Assembly (NCBI GenBank): GCA_004335635.1
Contig: QAXH01002046.1
Coordinates: 1-24,823, forward strand
From: Chloromonas sp. AAM2
Taxonomy: Eukaryota > Chlorophyta > Chlorophyceae > Chlamydomonadales > Chlamydomonadaceae
DNA length: 24,823 bases
Direction: 5' to 3'
Shown: positions 1 through 10,052 of the stretch, piece after piece
Position numbering within the stretch: the first letter of the stretch is position 1
Layout: each line of letters begins with the position of its first letter
Notes under the pieces: generated by a model
The model's database searches: none
The model's input: only the letters and a program-made list of their open reading frames with translations
What the model was told of the DNA's origin: nothing
Position numbers and translations under genes: made by a program

Positions 1-1798
1 TTGTGGGTTGGTCCCTGCCGGCACTGAGAACTTGTCCAGGTGGTGCTCCACCAGCCTGTGCTGCTCGCACACCACCTGAAGGTAGCTCATCGTGGCCCTG
101 GGTGAACAAACGAGCAACAAACGGTCACTGACAGGTGAACAAACGAGCAATAAATGGTCACTGACAGGTGAACAATTGGGTGTGCATTATACTTCAGCTG
201 CCCAGTCACTCAAAAGCCAACACACAGCAGCGTATGGTTGTCTGAAGGCCGTACAAGCAAGCTGTTGTCTGGCGACTGTTGTCTTATTGTGGTTTCACAG
301 CGGCAACCGCTTACATCACCCCTCTGAGCAAAGCATGAGCATGCTGCTCCCACAACGCCAAGCACAGCCTGGTGCATCATACGTTGGCAGCTTGGCATCA
401 GAGTGTTGTCCACTCACATCCCTACTGTTGCTGATCTGTCCCAGTCCGATCGTAACAACCCTTACGTTTGTACCTAGATCCCTGTCCAAGCACACTAATG
501 GAAGAGGCTATGCTTTGTCCTTCTACGCGTGTGCACACCCCAGCAAGGTTACCTGAATCCCTGCCCCAGCACACTAGCAGGTATGCATAGGCGCGGGTTG
601 CCCGCTAGCCGCAGCTCCTCGAGTGGCAGCCACCCCACCTCCGCGGGCACCATCTCGAACTCATTGTTGGATAGGTCAAGGATCTGAAAGCAACATAAAG
701 CATACAGCAATCCACCTCCATTGGCTGTGGTGCGTTCAGCCTCCCAGGCTAAAGCTGGCTGAGGTTGTGTGGTGCCTAGGGCCAGTTAGCTGAGACCAAG
801 GTACATGGCGCCATTGGGAGAATACAGGTTCAGTTATGGTGAGCAGCAAATGACGTGCACAGCGCGAGAGCACAGGCGCTCAGCTTGAATTGATGCACCT
901 ACAGCACGTTCAAACGTCATGAGTCATGACAGCATGCTGGCAGAGATGCCAACCATGGCTGCTCAGCTAGTGCTTGCTTGCTTGCCTGCCTGCCTTGGCA
1001 GCCCATGGGCGGGGCGACCCTGTGTCTGACATAACAGTCAGTACTAGTCTGGCCTCTCAGTCAGATTGGCCTGCTCATAAGTGAACACCTGTTTAGTTGC
1101 ACACCTTGAGCTGAGTCAAGTTCTGCAGGGGTCCCACGAGCTCACGCAACACGTTATTCTGCACGTGGAGCTCCCTCAGCTCTGTCAGGCTGCATATAGA
1201 GGCTGGCAGTGCCCTCAACTCGTTGTGAGACACATCCAGGATCTGTAGCTGCCTGCATGTACGGTGATGCATGCACGGCTTTAGTTTCTGGTTACAGTAC
1301 ATTTACACATGAGGGTCCCAGCATGCATGTGTGGGTAGCTGCGGCTGTTGACTCTCATTATGAGAGAAGTGCACTGTGATTGGCCTCACTTGCAAGACGA
1401 AATCTCGGCTGGTAGAGCCTTGAACTTGTTTGTGCTTAGCACCAATCTGGTGAGGTCTTTGAAGTTGGCTATATGAGCTGGAGCCAGGACCTGCATCGAA
1501 TGACGTAGCAAAGTTTTTGAATTATCCAGTTCAGGGCTCCCCCGCAGCAGGGCTTGGACCTTGTGAGGCTGACTTACCTCAATCGCATTGTTGGAGAGAT
1601 CAAGAGACCGCAGTGGGCTGATGGCGGAAATCTGCAGCACGCATGCATCACGCATGCAACATGGTACGGGCTACAGCCGGTCAAAAGTGATGCGAAAGCT
1701 ACGCAAATGCATCATCGTCAGGAGCCGTGCATCCGTCGTACCTCTGCTGGCACTTCTGTTAAGCCCTGGCCCTGCGCGATGCACTCATCGGTTGCCAT
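1..1798 (-). CDS. LRRC40-like leucine-rich-repeat protein, C-terminal half (partial, runs off left edge)
   Basis: Six minus-strand exons join in phase: 1742-1798, 1578-1631, 1390-1490, 1105-1252, 553-683 and 97 to the window edge. All introns are GT-AG. The product is a run of LxxLxLxxN repeats, for example LDLSNNAIE, LVLSTNKFKALPAEI, LDVSHNELRALPASI, LHVQNN and LDLSNNEFEMVPAEVGW. It then reads LAGNPR and, across the last intron, GFRATMSYL. This order matches the end of LRRC40, where the last repeats are followed by a GNP loop and a short helix of type GTAAILEYLR. LRR solenoids of this kind bind other proteins; no catalytic role is implied. The start at 1798 (MATDECIAQ...) is the first in-frame ATG. 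The frame stays open upstream to about 1904 and that stretch may be coding. The N-terminal repeat block of LRRC40 is not seen. The stop lies outside the window. The family call is firm, the 5' end is not. Confidence 0.8.
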
Positions 1799-1991
1799 GA
1801 GTCTGGCTGCGCTCGGTCGGCAGGCACAATCCTCAGTGTACTCGCGCAGAGCAAGGCTAATCACAGCGTTGAGTCTCGGCTCCCCAAGCAGTGAACTGGG
1901 GTCTTAGAGCATCAGCACCATTCCATGTCATCGTAAGTTTGACAACCCAATCGTGACTATCACATATAGCAATAAGCAGCTGGAGAACGCG
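1799..1991. promoter_or_regulatory. Short divergent intergenic region between LRR and XPA genes
   Basis: If XPA starts at 1992, only about 190 bp separate the two opposed start codons; with the alternative XPA start at 2209 the gap is about 410 bp. No TATA box or other motif is recognised. The lower-coordinate half, to about 1904, is open on the minus strand in frame with the LRR gene and may be coding there. A shared divergent promoter is inferred from the layout alone. Confidence 0.35.
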
Positions 1992-4375
1992 ATGTACGCG
2001 ATGTCACGCCGTAGAAACGACCGAAACCGCGACAAGGTGGGGTGACCTGGGGTGAAGCGACTGCCCAAAGCTTTTCCACGCTTGATATCCACACCGTTCT
2101 TGCTTCTACTCCAAAGTCAAGTTACAGTGAGCTTGAGCCCTAGCCTTGGATCAGAAGGTTCCACTGCCGCAAGTTTTGGCGCCAAAGGCCTTGAAATGCC
2201 CAACACAGATGGATGAATACTCAGGTGGAGGTTTTGTACCCGAGGAAGAGCCGCTCGCGCAGGATGGAGGCTTTTTGGGCAGCTCATGCTGTGAGGAGTG
2301 CGGTTGCCTGTCCTTCAGCCAGGAGCTCTACACGGCTTTCACAGTCATGGTTTGTCAGTCATGCCGGCGCTCGGAGAAGTACAAGTTGATACCCAAGGCA
2401 AGCTGCTCTTCCACTTTACTCTCCATGTACTTGATGCGATGCACCTCAGATACCATTCACCAGGCTACCAAGGCACATGCCACTCTTATCTTGCAGAATC
2501 ACAGGGTATGACGAGTCAGTACACAGCATCTGGGCTGTTTCCAGCATGATTATATGGCTATCATGCCACATGGTACTCTCCCACAGTCAGCTGGTGCCCT
2601 TACAGAGGGTTCCTGTGCATCTGTGTGACATGGATGTGGCAGCACGTGCAACACCTCACTGTCTAGAAAACGTGCCACTGCCCTGCACGTGCTGCAGGGT
2701 ACTGCCAAGGACACGTACCTGGTGACAGACGGTGATCTGAAGCGCTTGGGCTTCATCATCAAGAGCAACCCGCAGCACAAGCAATGGTCCGACATGAAGC
2801 TCTACATGCAGATGCAGGTGGGTATCCCGTGAGCTTGGTTGTTATCATACGATTACGACTGGGAATTCGACCAGGCTGCTGAGTGCTTACTCACTCGTGC
2901 ATTAACTGGGTCTCATTCTGGCTTGTGTAACCAAGTGGCTGAGCAGCAGACCAGCCAGCTAAATGCCAACCTTGCTGTTTTGCTCGACGTTGCCCTCACC
3001 TTGGAAGGGACCAGCCAAAGAGCCGTAGCAAGCTTTTGTTCGCCATTGGGCCTCTCTTTTTTTAAAGGACAGTGTAGCCATGTTCAACCACCACCCGTAA
3101 CCACCAAGTTTGCCCTGGCTGTTGTTGTGCCTCTGTCCTCAGGTGGAGCAGGTGGCTCTGAGGAAGCATGGCAGTCTGGATGCCATGCAGGAGGTTAAGC
3201 GAGCACGGCTGCAGGTACAGGCAGACAAGGCTCATGCGCTGCTGTTGTTGCATGCCCAGACATGATGCATACAGCATGCATCAGGTTTGAACAGCAGATT
3301 CAAACTGTTGTTTATCATTGCTTGTCACGCCCGAGCACTACATACGTGCAGCACGCAATACATCAACGGTTCAAAACCAACGTTGTTGCTTCATCAGTTT
3401 ATCGAGGCACTACATGTCAGTATTCAGCATAATCGATTGGGTGGACTGGGTTTCTTGTCTTTACCATCCCTTGTCTCTGGGCATCATTCACCAGGGATTT
3501 GGCGCATTTGATTTGCCTGCTCAGGCTCGCATTTCCAGCCGTGTTGACCGTGCCAAGCACGGCAATGAAGAAACCGACATCGCTGATAGCGGCAAGCAGG
3601 AGGAGAACCAGGATTTGCGCGAACCTTCCGGGCCGCAGTTCAACGCCCTGCAGCAGCGAGTGCGAGCTCGCCTCAACGCAGAGTATGAGGCTTGTGCTGG
3701 GGAAGCGGCCGACCCGAACATCGCGGTGATCAACAACGGTGAGCGGGAGGATTGTGCACGGTAGCACTTGTTGTTGGGTGTGTGCAATAGATGCGTACAA
3801 AAATCATACCTGGTTACAGGGATGCTGCCCCAGGACACAACAAGGGATGGGCACCGCCCTGACCTACATTTGAGCAAGACAACAAAATGAGCGAGGCAAA
3901 CAAAGCAAGCTTGCACTCTTGTCTCGTGCATGCAGGTAACATGGCTGTCAAAGATTCCTCGGTGGCAAGGGCTGAAGCCCTGCAAGCCTTGCACTGTGGC
4001 AAGAAATCAGCAGTGACAACGACAGTGAAGGCAGTGGCACCCGAGCTTGCTCAAGTGAAACTTGAACCGGGCGTGGCAGTGCCCGATCAGGCTGGGCAGT
4101 GCGAGGTCAAGGCACAAACGGCCAGGCCAGCTCAGGTCAGGAAATTAGACCATCTGCCAGTGCCGTTGGAATCCTTGCCAGGGCAGGGCAAGGCAGCAGC
4201 GGTTGCAGCACGATTAGCAAGGGTGCAGTCTGAACCTGCTGCTGTGGCAACCCAGCGGGCTCGCAAGCGAGCGAAAGCATTGAACGCATTGCCTGTTGCT
4301 GGCAAACAGGAAATTGTGACTATTAAACAGGAGATGCCAGACGCTCTGAACGATTGGGAAACTGAGGAGATATGA
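1992..4375 (+). CDS. XPA: XPA/Rad14-family nucleotide-excision-repair damage-recognition protein
   Basis: Proposed exons are 1992-2036, 2155-2397, 2698-2817, 3143-3214, 3495-3738 and 3936-4375 (387 aa). XPA is a nuclear scaffold that verifies DNA damage and bridges RPA, TFIIH and ERCC1-XPF in excision repair. Exon 2 has the conserved GGGFVPEEE block, then a zinc finger with the XPA spacing C-x2-C-x17-C-x2-C (Cys61, 64, 82, 85), then YKLIPK. Exon 3 gives the DNA-binding core, including GDLKRLGFIIKSNP and QWSDMKLYMQMQ. Exon 4 continues with VEQVALRKHGSLDAM. The human and predicted proteins align without gaps across the exon 2/3 junction. That intron (2398-2697) uses a GC donor. The remaining 227 residues are not conserved; they contain a basic RARKRAKAL segment and SUMO-type sites VKLE (Lys283) and IKQE (Lys372). 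The human C-terminal Cys pair is absent. The first exon is uncertain; ATG 2209 would give 354 aa. Exon 5 could instead begin at 3525. Confidence 0.88.
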
Positions 4376-5089
4376 TTTTCTCTTTTCACTTTATTCTTGC
4401 TCAGGGCTGGTTACAACAGTTTTCCAGTACTCCGTCATTTATCGCATGGCTTGCTCGCACACCTGCTGATGGCTGTTCACGTCTGCCAATGCGACCAGCT
4501 TGTATCAAATAGGACCATGACCCGCTAGGTTTATACGGAGTACGCTGTCGTCCATTGCCCAGGATCTGCCCAATAAAACAGGCAATCGTAGCAGAACTGG
4601 AGCAGTCAGGCCGGTTGATCCCTACACTTTCAACGGTGCATGCATGGGGCGCCAGTGCATGAGATGTGAGGAACGGCAGTGAGGCGCAGAGCATGGATGT
4701 CTTATGTTTGAGCTGTACACGGAAGATCAGTCACAGCCTCGCTACATTGCATGCGAAAGGCGTCGATCCAGTTTACAGCCAGCATGCACACCTTGGTCAC
4801 GGTCTTGTCACATCACGGTTTTGATCTCTTAATGCCTGCACTCTCGCCATGCCTGCCGTTGCGCAAACTGCACTTCACGCGTCCAAGCTCTTGTCCCCGA
4901 TCGCAAATCTCTATCCCCCGGCAACGTCGCCAGCAAATGATAACCGCCCTGCTAACGCCTCTGCTGCTAAAGTCTTGCCTTTGAGCATTATTGGCGTTGG
5001 GTGTTCAAAGAGGCCTGACCTGAAACAGATGTGATTGGCAACGCCTGAGAGAGAGCATCTAGGGTGCCGTACTCATCGTGACTGCAGAC
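4376..5089. other. Intergenic region between XPA and aminotransferase genes
   Basis: The two genes are in tandem, so this 714-bp stretch should hold the XPA 3' UTR and the aminotransferase promoter and 5' UTR. An AATAAA-like hexamer lies near 4573, about 200 bp after the XPA stop, and could be a polyadenylation signal. No tRNA, repeat or conserved coding exon was recognised. A 61-codon ORF at 4849-5034 is listed separately. Confidence 0.4.
4849..5034 (+). other. Possible upstream ORF (61 codons) before the aminotransferase
   Basis: An ATG-started frame encodes an Ala- and Pro-rich peptide beginning MPAVAQTALHASK and ending 55 bp before the aminotransferase ATG. Its composition resembles an organelle leader, but it ends in TGA and I see no intron that would join it to exon 1. 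It may be a regulatory upstream ORF or chance. No homology was recognised. Confidence 0.2.
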
Positions 5090-8000
5090 ATGCCGCCACT
5101 TGCCCCCTTCACACTTGAGCGGTTCTTCAGCAAACATGAATTCACTGCTCCTCACTTGGCTTGCTGCAGCGACTGTGAACCCTTGCTGATGAAGGATGTG
5201 CTAGAACTTGCCAGCCCAGACGTGTTGGAGCAGTGGTCCAACCTCCGCCTCGGATACACAGAGACACAAGGCCTGCCTGTAAGCGTGCATGCATGATCGT
5301 GACACATTATCGCATAGCACATGCCATGTAAGGATGCTATGTAAGGATGCTATGTTGGCCGTCAAGTTGGTTGTTCCAGTTCCCAGCCTGACGCTGCGTA
5401 TCAGTTCCTAACTCCTTGCAAATATGCTTGGCATGGCAATCCATGGCAATGGCAATCCATGCAAACATGACGGCCGTAGCGAGCCCACGCAGGGCATGCG
5501 ACATGCCCCCGATACCACTGAAAAGATCTACGGATGTCAAGACCATCCTGTTGTGTCGTTTGTTTGCGCCCATCTGGTAGCACTTCTTTTTCTAGCACTT
5601 CTTTTCGTAAGCATCATGCGATTGTGACTGCGTTAGCACACCCTGCCAGTATTGCTTTGTGAAGAGTTGAGCACACACCCCTGGCACAACTGCCAACACC
5701 TGAGTGGCCCAACCCGCATCCGTTTGAATCACGAGGCAAGCAGGCAATCGGCATGGTGCCCTTCGGCAAGCAGCCAATTCGGCATGGCGCTTATATCCAT
5801 GGCATTGATCGCCCAATGCACACTCCCAGGAGTTAAGGCAAGCTGTGGTGGAACACAACTTCACCCGAGCACAAGCCCAGGATATCGTGATCCTGGCACC
5901 AGAAGAAGGTCAGCCGAACTGGCACATGTGCACACACCGTGGAAGCCCATGAGCTTGACTGATGATGGGGAGGGGAGGGCATGGTTATGCACAGCGTGAG
6001 ATTCAAGCAGTGTCGTGTGTATGGCATAGTGAGGCTGTCCAAGGTCCTTGGAATTCCACGAGCCAAATGTGCTCATTTTCTTGTATGAGCATAAACACCT
6101 GAGCAGTGCAACCACCAAAACAAAAGATGTGTGCCAGTTCTGGGACAATTCCTGAGAATATCGCCAGGAACCAGTGTTGGCATACTGGGGAAAAAAAGTG
6201 CACCGACCACATGAAGTTGACAAGGGCTTTTGTCAGGCTAAGTGCTCAATGCCAGATGGATGATAATAAAGATGTACATAACTTACACATATAGCTGCGA
6301 GTGGGCTCCCATTTGCCAGCATCTGCATCTCCCTCGAGCGATGCAACAACCTGCGTATCGTGTCTTATATCTTCCGTTCTTCTGTGCAGGCGTTTACTTG
6401 AGCATGCTGGCGTTACTGAACCCTGGGGATCACGTGGTGGTCGGTTTTCCTGGATACCAGTCCTTGTATGAGGTGGCATCCAGCATTGGTTGTAGGGTCA
6501 CACATTGGGAACCAGACTGTGACGCTTCCCAGGCGAGCCTGAGGTTTGATGTCCAGAAGCTTGTGGGCATGATAATGGACGACACTCGCTTGGTCGTGGT
6601 CAACTTTCCACACAAGTAAGCAGCGCTTGAACAAGTCCAACATCATGATGTTGCAGATTCCGGCACACGTATGCCTTGTGACCTGCTCCACTTGTTGTGT
6701 TTTGTTGGTAGGTAACCATGGCTTGAGCCTGCCCCGTATGCAAGCTAAGCAGCCGTGGTAAGGTAGGAGACTCCCCTCAGGCTAGCAGTGGCGCTGAGCA
6801 GAAGTAAACATGTTGTGCATCGTGTTGGCAGTGACAATGATGACACAGGCTTGTGTGCCAAGTCAGGAGGCCATGCCCCTGGAGCCCATGCCCGTTCACT
6901 TGGCCAATGCATGGTTGCAGCCCCACAGGCACCACCCTTTCACAGGTGGAGTGGCAACAGTTGACAGCAGCATGTGCCTCCAAGGGCTGCTGGCTCTTCT
7001 CCGACGAGATGTACAGGCTGCTAGGTGGGTGGGCAGTTCTGACCACAAGATAATTTGATTTGTGGGTGGGCAACTATAACCACAACGTGTTTTACTGTGT
7101 TCAGGTTAAAAGGTATAGTTGCATTGACCATTGAATCGACCGTTGAAGTTGATTCACTCACGATTCCCTCCGGTGTCTTGTTGTCTGACGATATGTCAAC
7201 CCCTGATGTAAATGTAGTGGCAGTCTTTTTGTCTCCAAATCTTTGTCTCCAAATCTGACCGCGTAGAGGAGCATGTACTACTGCAGTCGACAGGTGGATA
7301 CTTCAGACCTATGCTTCTCAGGGAACTGTAGCTGTAGCAACTCGCACCCTTGTCGCACCCCTGCATGCCAGGTACGGGGGGTAGACTCGACTCCATCCTC
7401 CAGAGAGGAATGCTTGTCAGAGCGAGAGTAACGCCTGTCAGAGCGAGAGTAACGCTTGTGACCTGTGACGGGGAACTAGTTTATGGCACGGTAGTATGAC
7501 CCCGGACGCATGGTGCTGCTTGCGAGCCTATGTGTGTGTGGTGATTCGCTTTGTAGCTGACCTTTAGTCGTTTGTATGCTGCACATCGTTGTAGCTATCC
7601 CTGCCGTTTCTGACATGATGGGTTATGCTGCACAAGTGTAATGGCGCTCGACTGCCCAAGAAGGCAATGGATTGAATGACTTTCAAGTCCACAACCTGTC
7701 AACCCGCGTACCAGACACGTGCATGACTAACGGCTCAATGCCCATGTGTATCAGCATGTGTGCATGCTGCACTACATGCATCACCATGCGCATCGTTGTA
7801 CACTGGGTGCATGAATCACATGGCATGTGTGGGTGCGTTCCTCCGCCATGCAGAGCTGGATCCCCAGGCCCGTCTGCCCTGCGCTGCGGATTGCTACCCT
7901 AAGGCCATCTCTCTGGGCGGGTGCAGCAAGGCCCTGGCACTGCCCGGCCTCAGGCTGGGCTGGATTGCATGCAGGTGAGGCTGTACCTGCAGGCTGTACC

Positions 8001-9673
8001 TTCAGGCTGTACCTTCTAGGCCGTGCACTGTGACAGGCAATCTCGAGTCTCACAGTGGACCTGCTCTTACTGCTTCATCCTGCCTGTTGTCTGAGAGCTG
8101 TCCTGTTGTCTGAGAGCTGTCCTGTTGTCTGAGAGCTGTCCTGTTGTCTGAGAGCTGTCCTGGTGTCTGAGAGCTGTCCTGTTGTCTGAGTGGCGGGCTG
8201 GCAGTTACGCTCGTGATGTCTTGCTCGTGCGACTCTCGTCAACAGGTGCCACTCGTCCACCTGGTCTTAACCCAGTGATAGCTTGTGTCAACCCACTGTG
8301 GTGGTGCCGTTGACGTAGAGCTGTAGTGACAGCTGAAGCGAAGAGTGTGGCTGCTTCGCTGCGCATGGCCAACTCACATGGCTGCGTACACCTGCTGCAG
8401 GGATGCGTCCTTCCTGACGCGTGTGATGCAGCTCAAGGACTACACCACCATATGCAGTGCGGCACCCAGTGAGGTAGGCCAAGCACACATGTCGGTTACG
8501 GGTTGGTTGACATGTACTTGCCACTGCCTAACTATCACGGCCGTGCAGTTCTGGAAGCATGTTAATGACGGGCAGTGGTCTGGCCCAACCTGGCTTGCAC
8601 AAGCTGCCTGGCCTGCTGGCTATCCTTCGAGTTTGCCTGGTTACACCTCATTAGTGGCATGGCATATTTATATGCTTCATACACCTCATTGAAGTAATGG
8701 CTAGTAATGGCTGCAATGCAATAAAGGGGAAACAATCCTTGCCCCTTGTTGCACAGCACTGCTTGGAAGGGCTGTGGTTCAGCGTCCAAGACGCTCGAAA
8801 GCGTCTCACGTGCGTTAAACAACTAGCAAGGCGAAACTGCGGCAAAAAGCCGCCCGAGTGCGTTCAGTGGCGGGGCAGCACACTGCCGAGGCGAAGAAGA
8901 TGGCGCAGTTCCAGGAAGCCGCGATTGTTGTGCTTGTGACATAGCAACGCACAACAGGCAACAAATGCTTTGAGCACCAGTCAACCGCTGCCAGCGAACC
9001 TTGTGACTCTGCTTGCCAGCCAACTGACTATGTCCTATCATCCTTGCCCCCTGCAGGTGTTGGCTCTGGCTGCAGTGCGGTCCTCCACTGCCATCACAGA
9101 GCGCAACATGGCGTTGGTGCGCGCCAACATAGCCGCCTTTCAGAAACTGGTGGACGAGTTTAACAAGGTCTTTGCCTGGACACCCCCTCAAGCAGGGTCC
9201 GTGGCGTTCCCAAGGTGGGGCACAGACATGCATGTACCGTTTCACATGTACAGCCCCATATGTGCTGCCTCACATGTACTGCTTCACATGTACCGCCTCT
9301 CACATCTGAGGCAGTACATGCATCGCAGCACGTACCGCGCCACATGCATTTCCTTATTTGTGCTGCCTCACTCCTTAAAGCAGGGTCTGTGGGGTTGCGA
9401 CAGCAGTGGGTTTGATGCCCATCTTCGACATCCTATAGTTTTTACGTATGCAAAATAGCAAAGGCAATTGTGTGTCCTCACAGGCTGTTGACTGGGGAAG
9501 ACATCGAGGCGTTCTGCGAACGCCTAGTAGCAAGCACAGGCGTGCTGCTGCTGCCCAGCACTGTGTATGGCCACGCACCCAGTGTGACAGCGGGGCACTT
9601 TAGGGTGGGGCTGGGCAGAAGGGACCTGCCGCAGTGCCTGGAGCACATGCAGGGCTTTCTCAGGCAGTTGTAG
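5090..9673 (+). CDS. PLP-dependent class I/II aminotransferase (capreomycidine synthase-like family)
   Basis: Eight exons join in phase to a complete 379-aa protein: 5090-5278, 5830-5908, 6390-6615, 6921-7024, 7854-7974, 8401-8473, 9057-9214 and 9484-9673. It is a fold-type I aminotransferase, expected to move amino groups using pyridoxal phosphate; the substrate is unknown. The N-terminus has the family signature FTLERFFSKHEFTAPHL and LGYTETQGLPELRQAV. The cofactor and substrate residues are in place: LNPGDHVVV and the FPGYQSLYE loop, NFPHNPTG (Asn165), SDEMYR (Asp193, Tyr196), the Schiff-base Lys225 in SLGGCSKALALPGLRLGW, and the carboxylate-binding Arg357 in GHFRVGLGR. Length is close to the usual family size of about 380-400. 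The ATG at 5090 is the first in frame after the 5' region. No plastid or mitochondrial leader is evident, so a cytosolic location is inferred. Introns of 305-829 bp carry repeats and a methyltransferase fragment. The reaction assignment beyond aminotransferase is tentative. Confidence 0.93.
5337..5573 (-). pseudogene. Cytosine-5 DNA methyltransferase fragment (motif I), antisense in aminotransferase intron 1
   Basis: A 78-codon minus-strand ORF reads VLTSVDLFSGIGGMSHALRG from residues 11-30. This is the S-adenosylmethionine-binding motif I of C5 DNA methyltransferases (DLFSGIGG followed by AL). About 20 residues later MDCHAKHICKEL resembles the motif II region that follows in the family, separated by a stretch containing a short internal duplication. 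The catalytic Pro-Cys motif IV and later motifs were not found in nearby minus-strand frames. It lies wholly inside intron 1 of the aminotransferase (5279-5829), on the other strand. The most likely reading is a decayed fragment of a mobile-element or gene copy. An exon of a nested gene is possible but unsupported. Confidence 0.55.
6129..6156 (+). repeat. Dispersed repeat R3, copy 1
   Basis: The core GCCAGTTCTGGGACAATT is shared with copies at 11672-11697 and, reversed, 13943-13970. It lies in aminotransferase intron 2. In all three copies an A-rich run lies just 5' of the core, and copies 1 and 3 share CCAGTGTT further 3'. It probably belongs to a short mobile-element remnant. Confidence 0.55.
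7246..7337 (+). repeat. Dispersed repeat R1, copy A (92 bp)
   Basis: This 92-bp segment in aminotransferase intron 4 is nearly identical to 10053-10145, beginning TCTCCAAATCTGACCGCGTA and ending GAACTGTAGCTGTAG. The two copies differ at only a few positions. Just before it, TTTGTCTCCAAATC is locally duplicated (about 7228-7254). The high similarity suggests recent spread, but no termini or coding capacity were recognised. Confidence 0.75.
7412..7453 (+). repeat. Two-copy 21-bp tandem repeat in aminotransferase intron 4
   Basis: The unit GCYTGTCAGAGCGAGAGTAAC occurs twice head-to-tail with one base difference, followed by the start of a third unit. It is intronic and has no evident function. 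Confidence 0.75.
8083..8190 (+). repeat. 19-bp minisatellite in aminotransferase intron 5
   Basis: The unit CCTGTTGTCTGAGAGCTGT is repeated head-to-tail five times (8083-8177) with one substitution in the fifth, then a partial sixth unit. It lies in intron 5 (7975-8400). Near-identity of the units implies recent array turnover, so copy number may vary between strains. Confidence 0.9.
9236..9345 (+). repeat. Imperfect CACATGTAC-type repeat cluster in aminotransferase intron 7
   Basis: Several degenerate units of the form CACATGTACnGC recur about every 15-20 bp, some in inverted orientation (CATGTACTGC near 9274 against GCAGTACATG near 9311). The cluster is intronic and could form hairpins. 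No element was recognised. Confidence 0.5.
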
Positions 9674-10052
9674 CTGTAGACACACTCGTTTTCCACCTTT
9701 GGCCCCAAATTGTGGCGCTAGCATGTGTGTGACCACGCTCATGGATATCTTTTGGCAAGGGGACTCTCGCCCAAAACAGTATTGACTTGGATGTCCTGGA
9801 TAGACATACCCGTCAGCCCTGGGCCTCTCCTTCTATACCCTTGTGTGTTGGTCGTCGGTCCTAATGGTGGGTTTAATACCTCTGACCTTATTGCTAACAG
9901 AGTAAAAACTGGTTGGCTTCCCAGCTGCTTGAGGGGCTTGTGTTTGTAGATGAACCAGAGCCTAGCAGTTTCTGATGGCCTTGTACTGAATGTGTCAGGG
10001 CTATGTAGCGGATACTCCAGGCCTTGATGCTCTCAGGTTCAAGTAGTTGGAT

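Noticed and set aside
92..556. 154-codon plus-strand ORF with a repeated GEQTSNK motif
   Set aside because: It covers an intron of the LRR gene and its exon 553-683 border. The repetition comes from a short local DNA duplication (about 103-175), it starts with a non-ATG codon, and it matches no family.
6712..6775. Candidate tRNA-like structure near GGTAGGTAACC...GGTAAGGTAGG
   Set aside because: There is no T-loop consensus (GGTTCRANYCC) and no acceptor-stem pairing. It lies in intron 3 of the aminotransferase.
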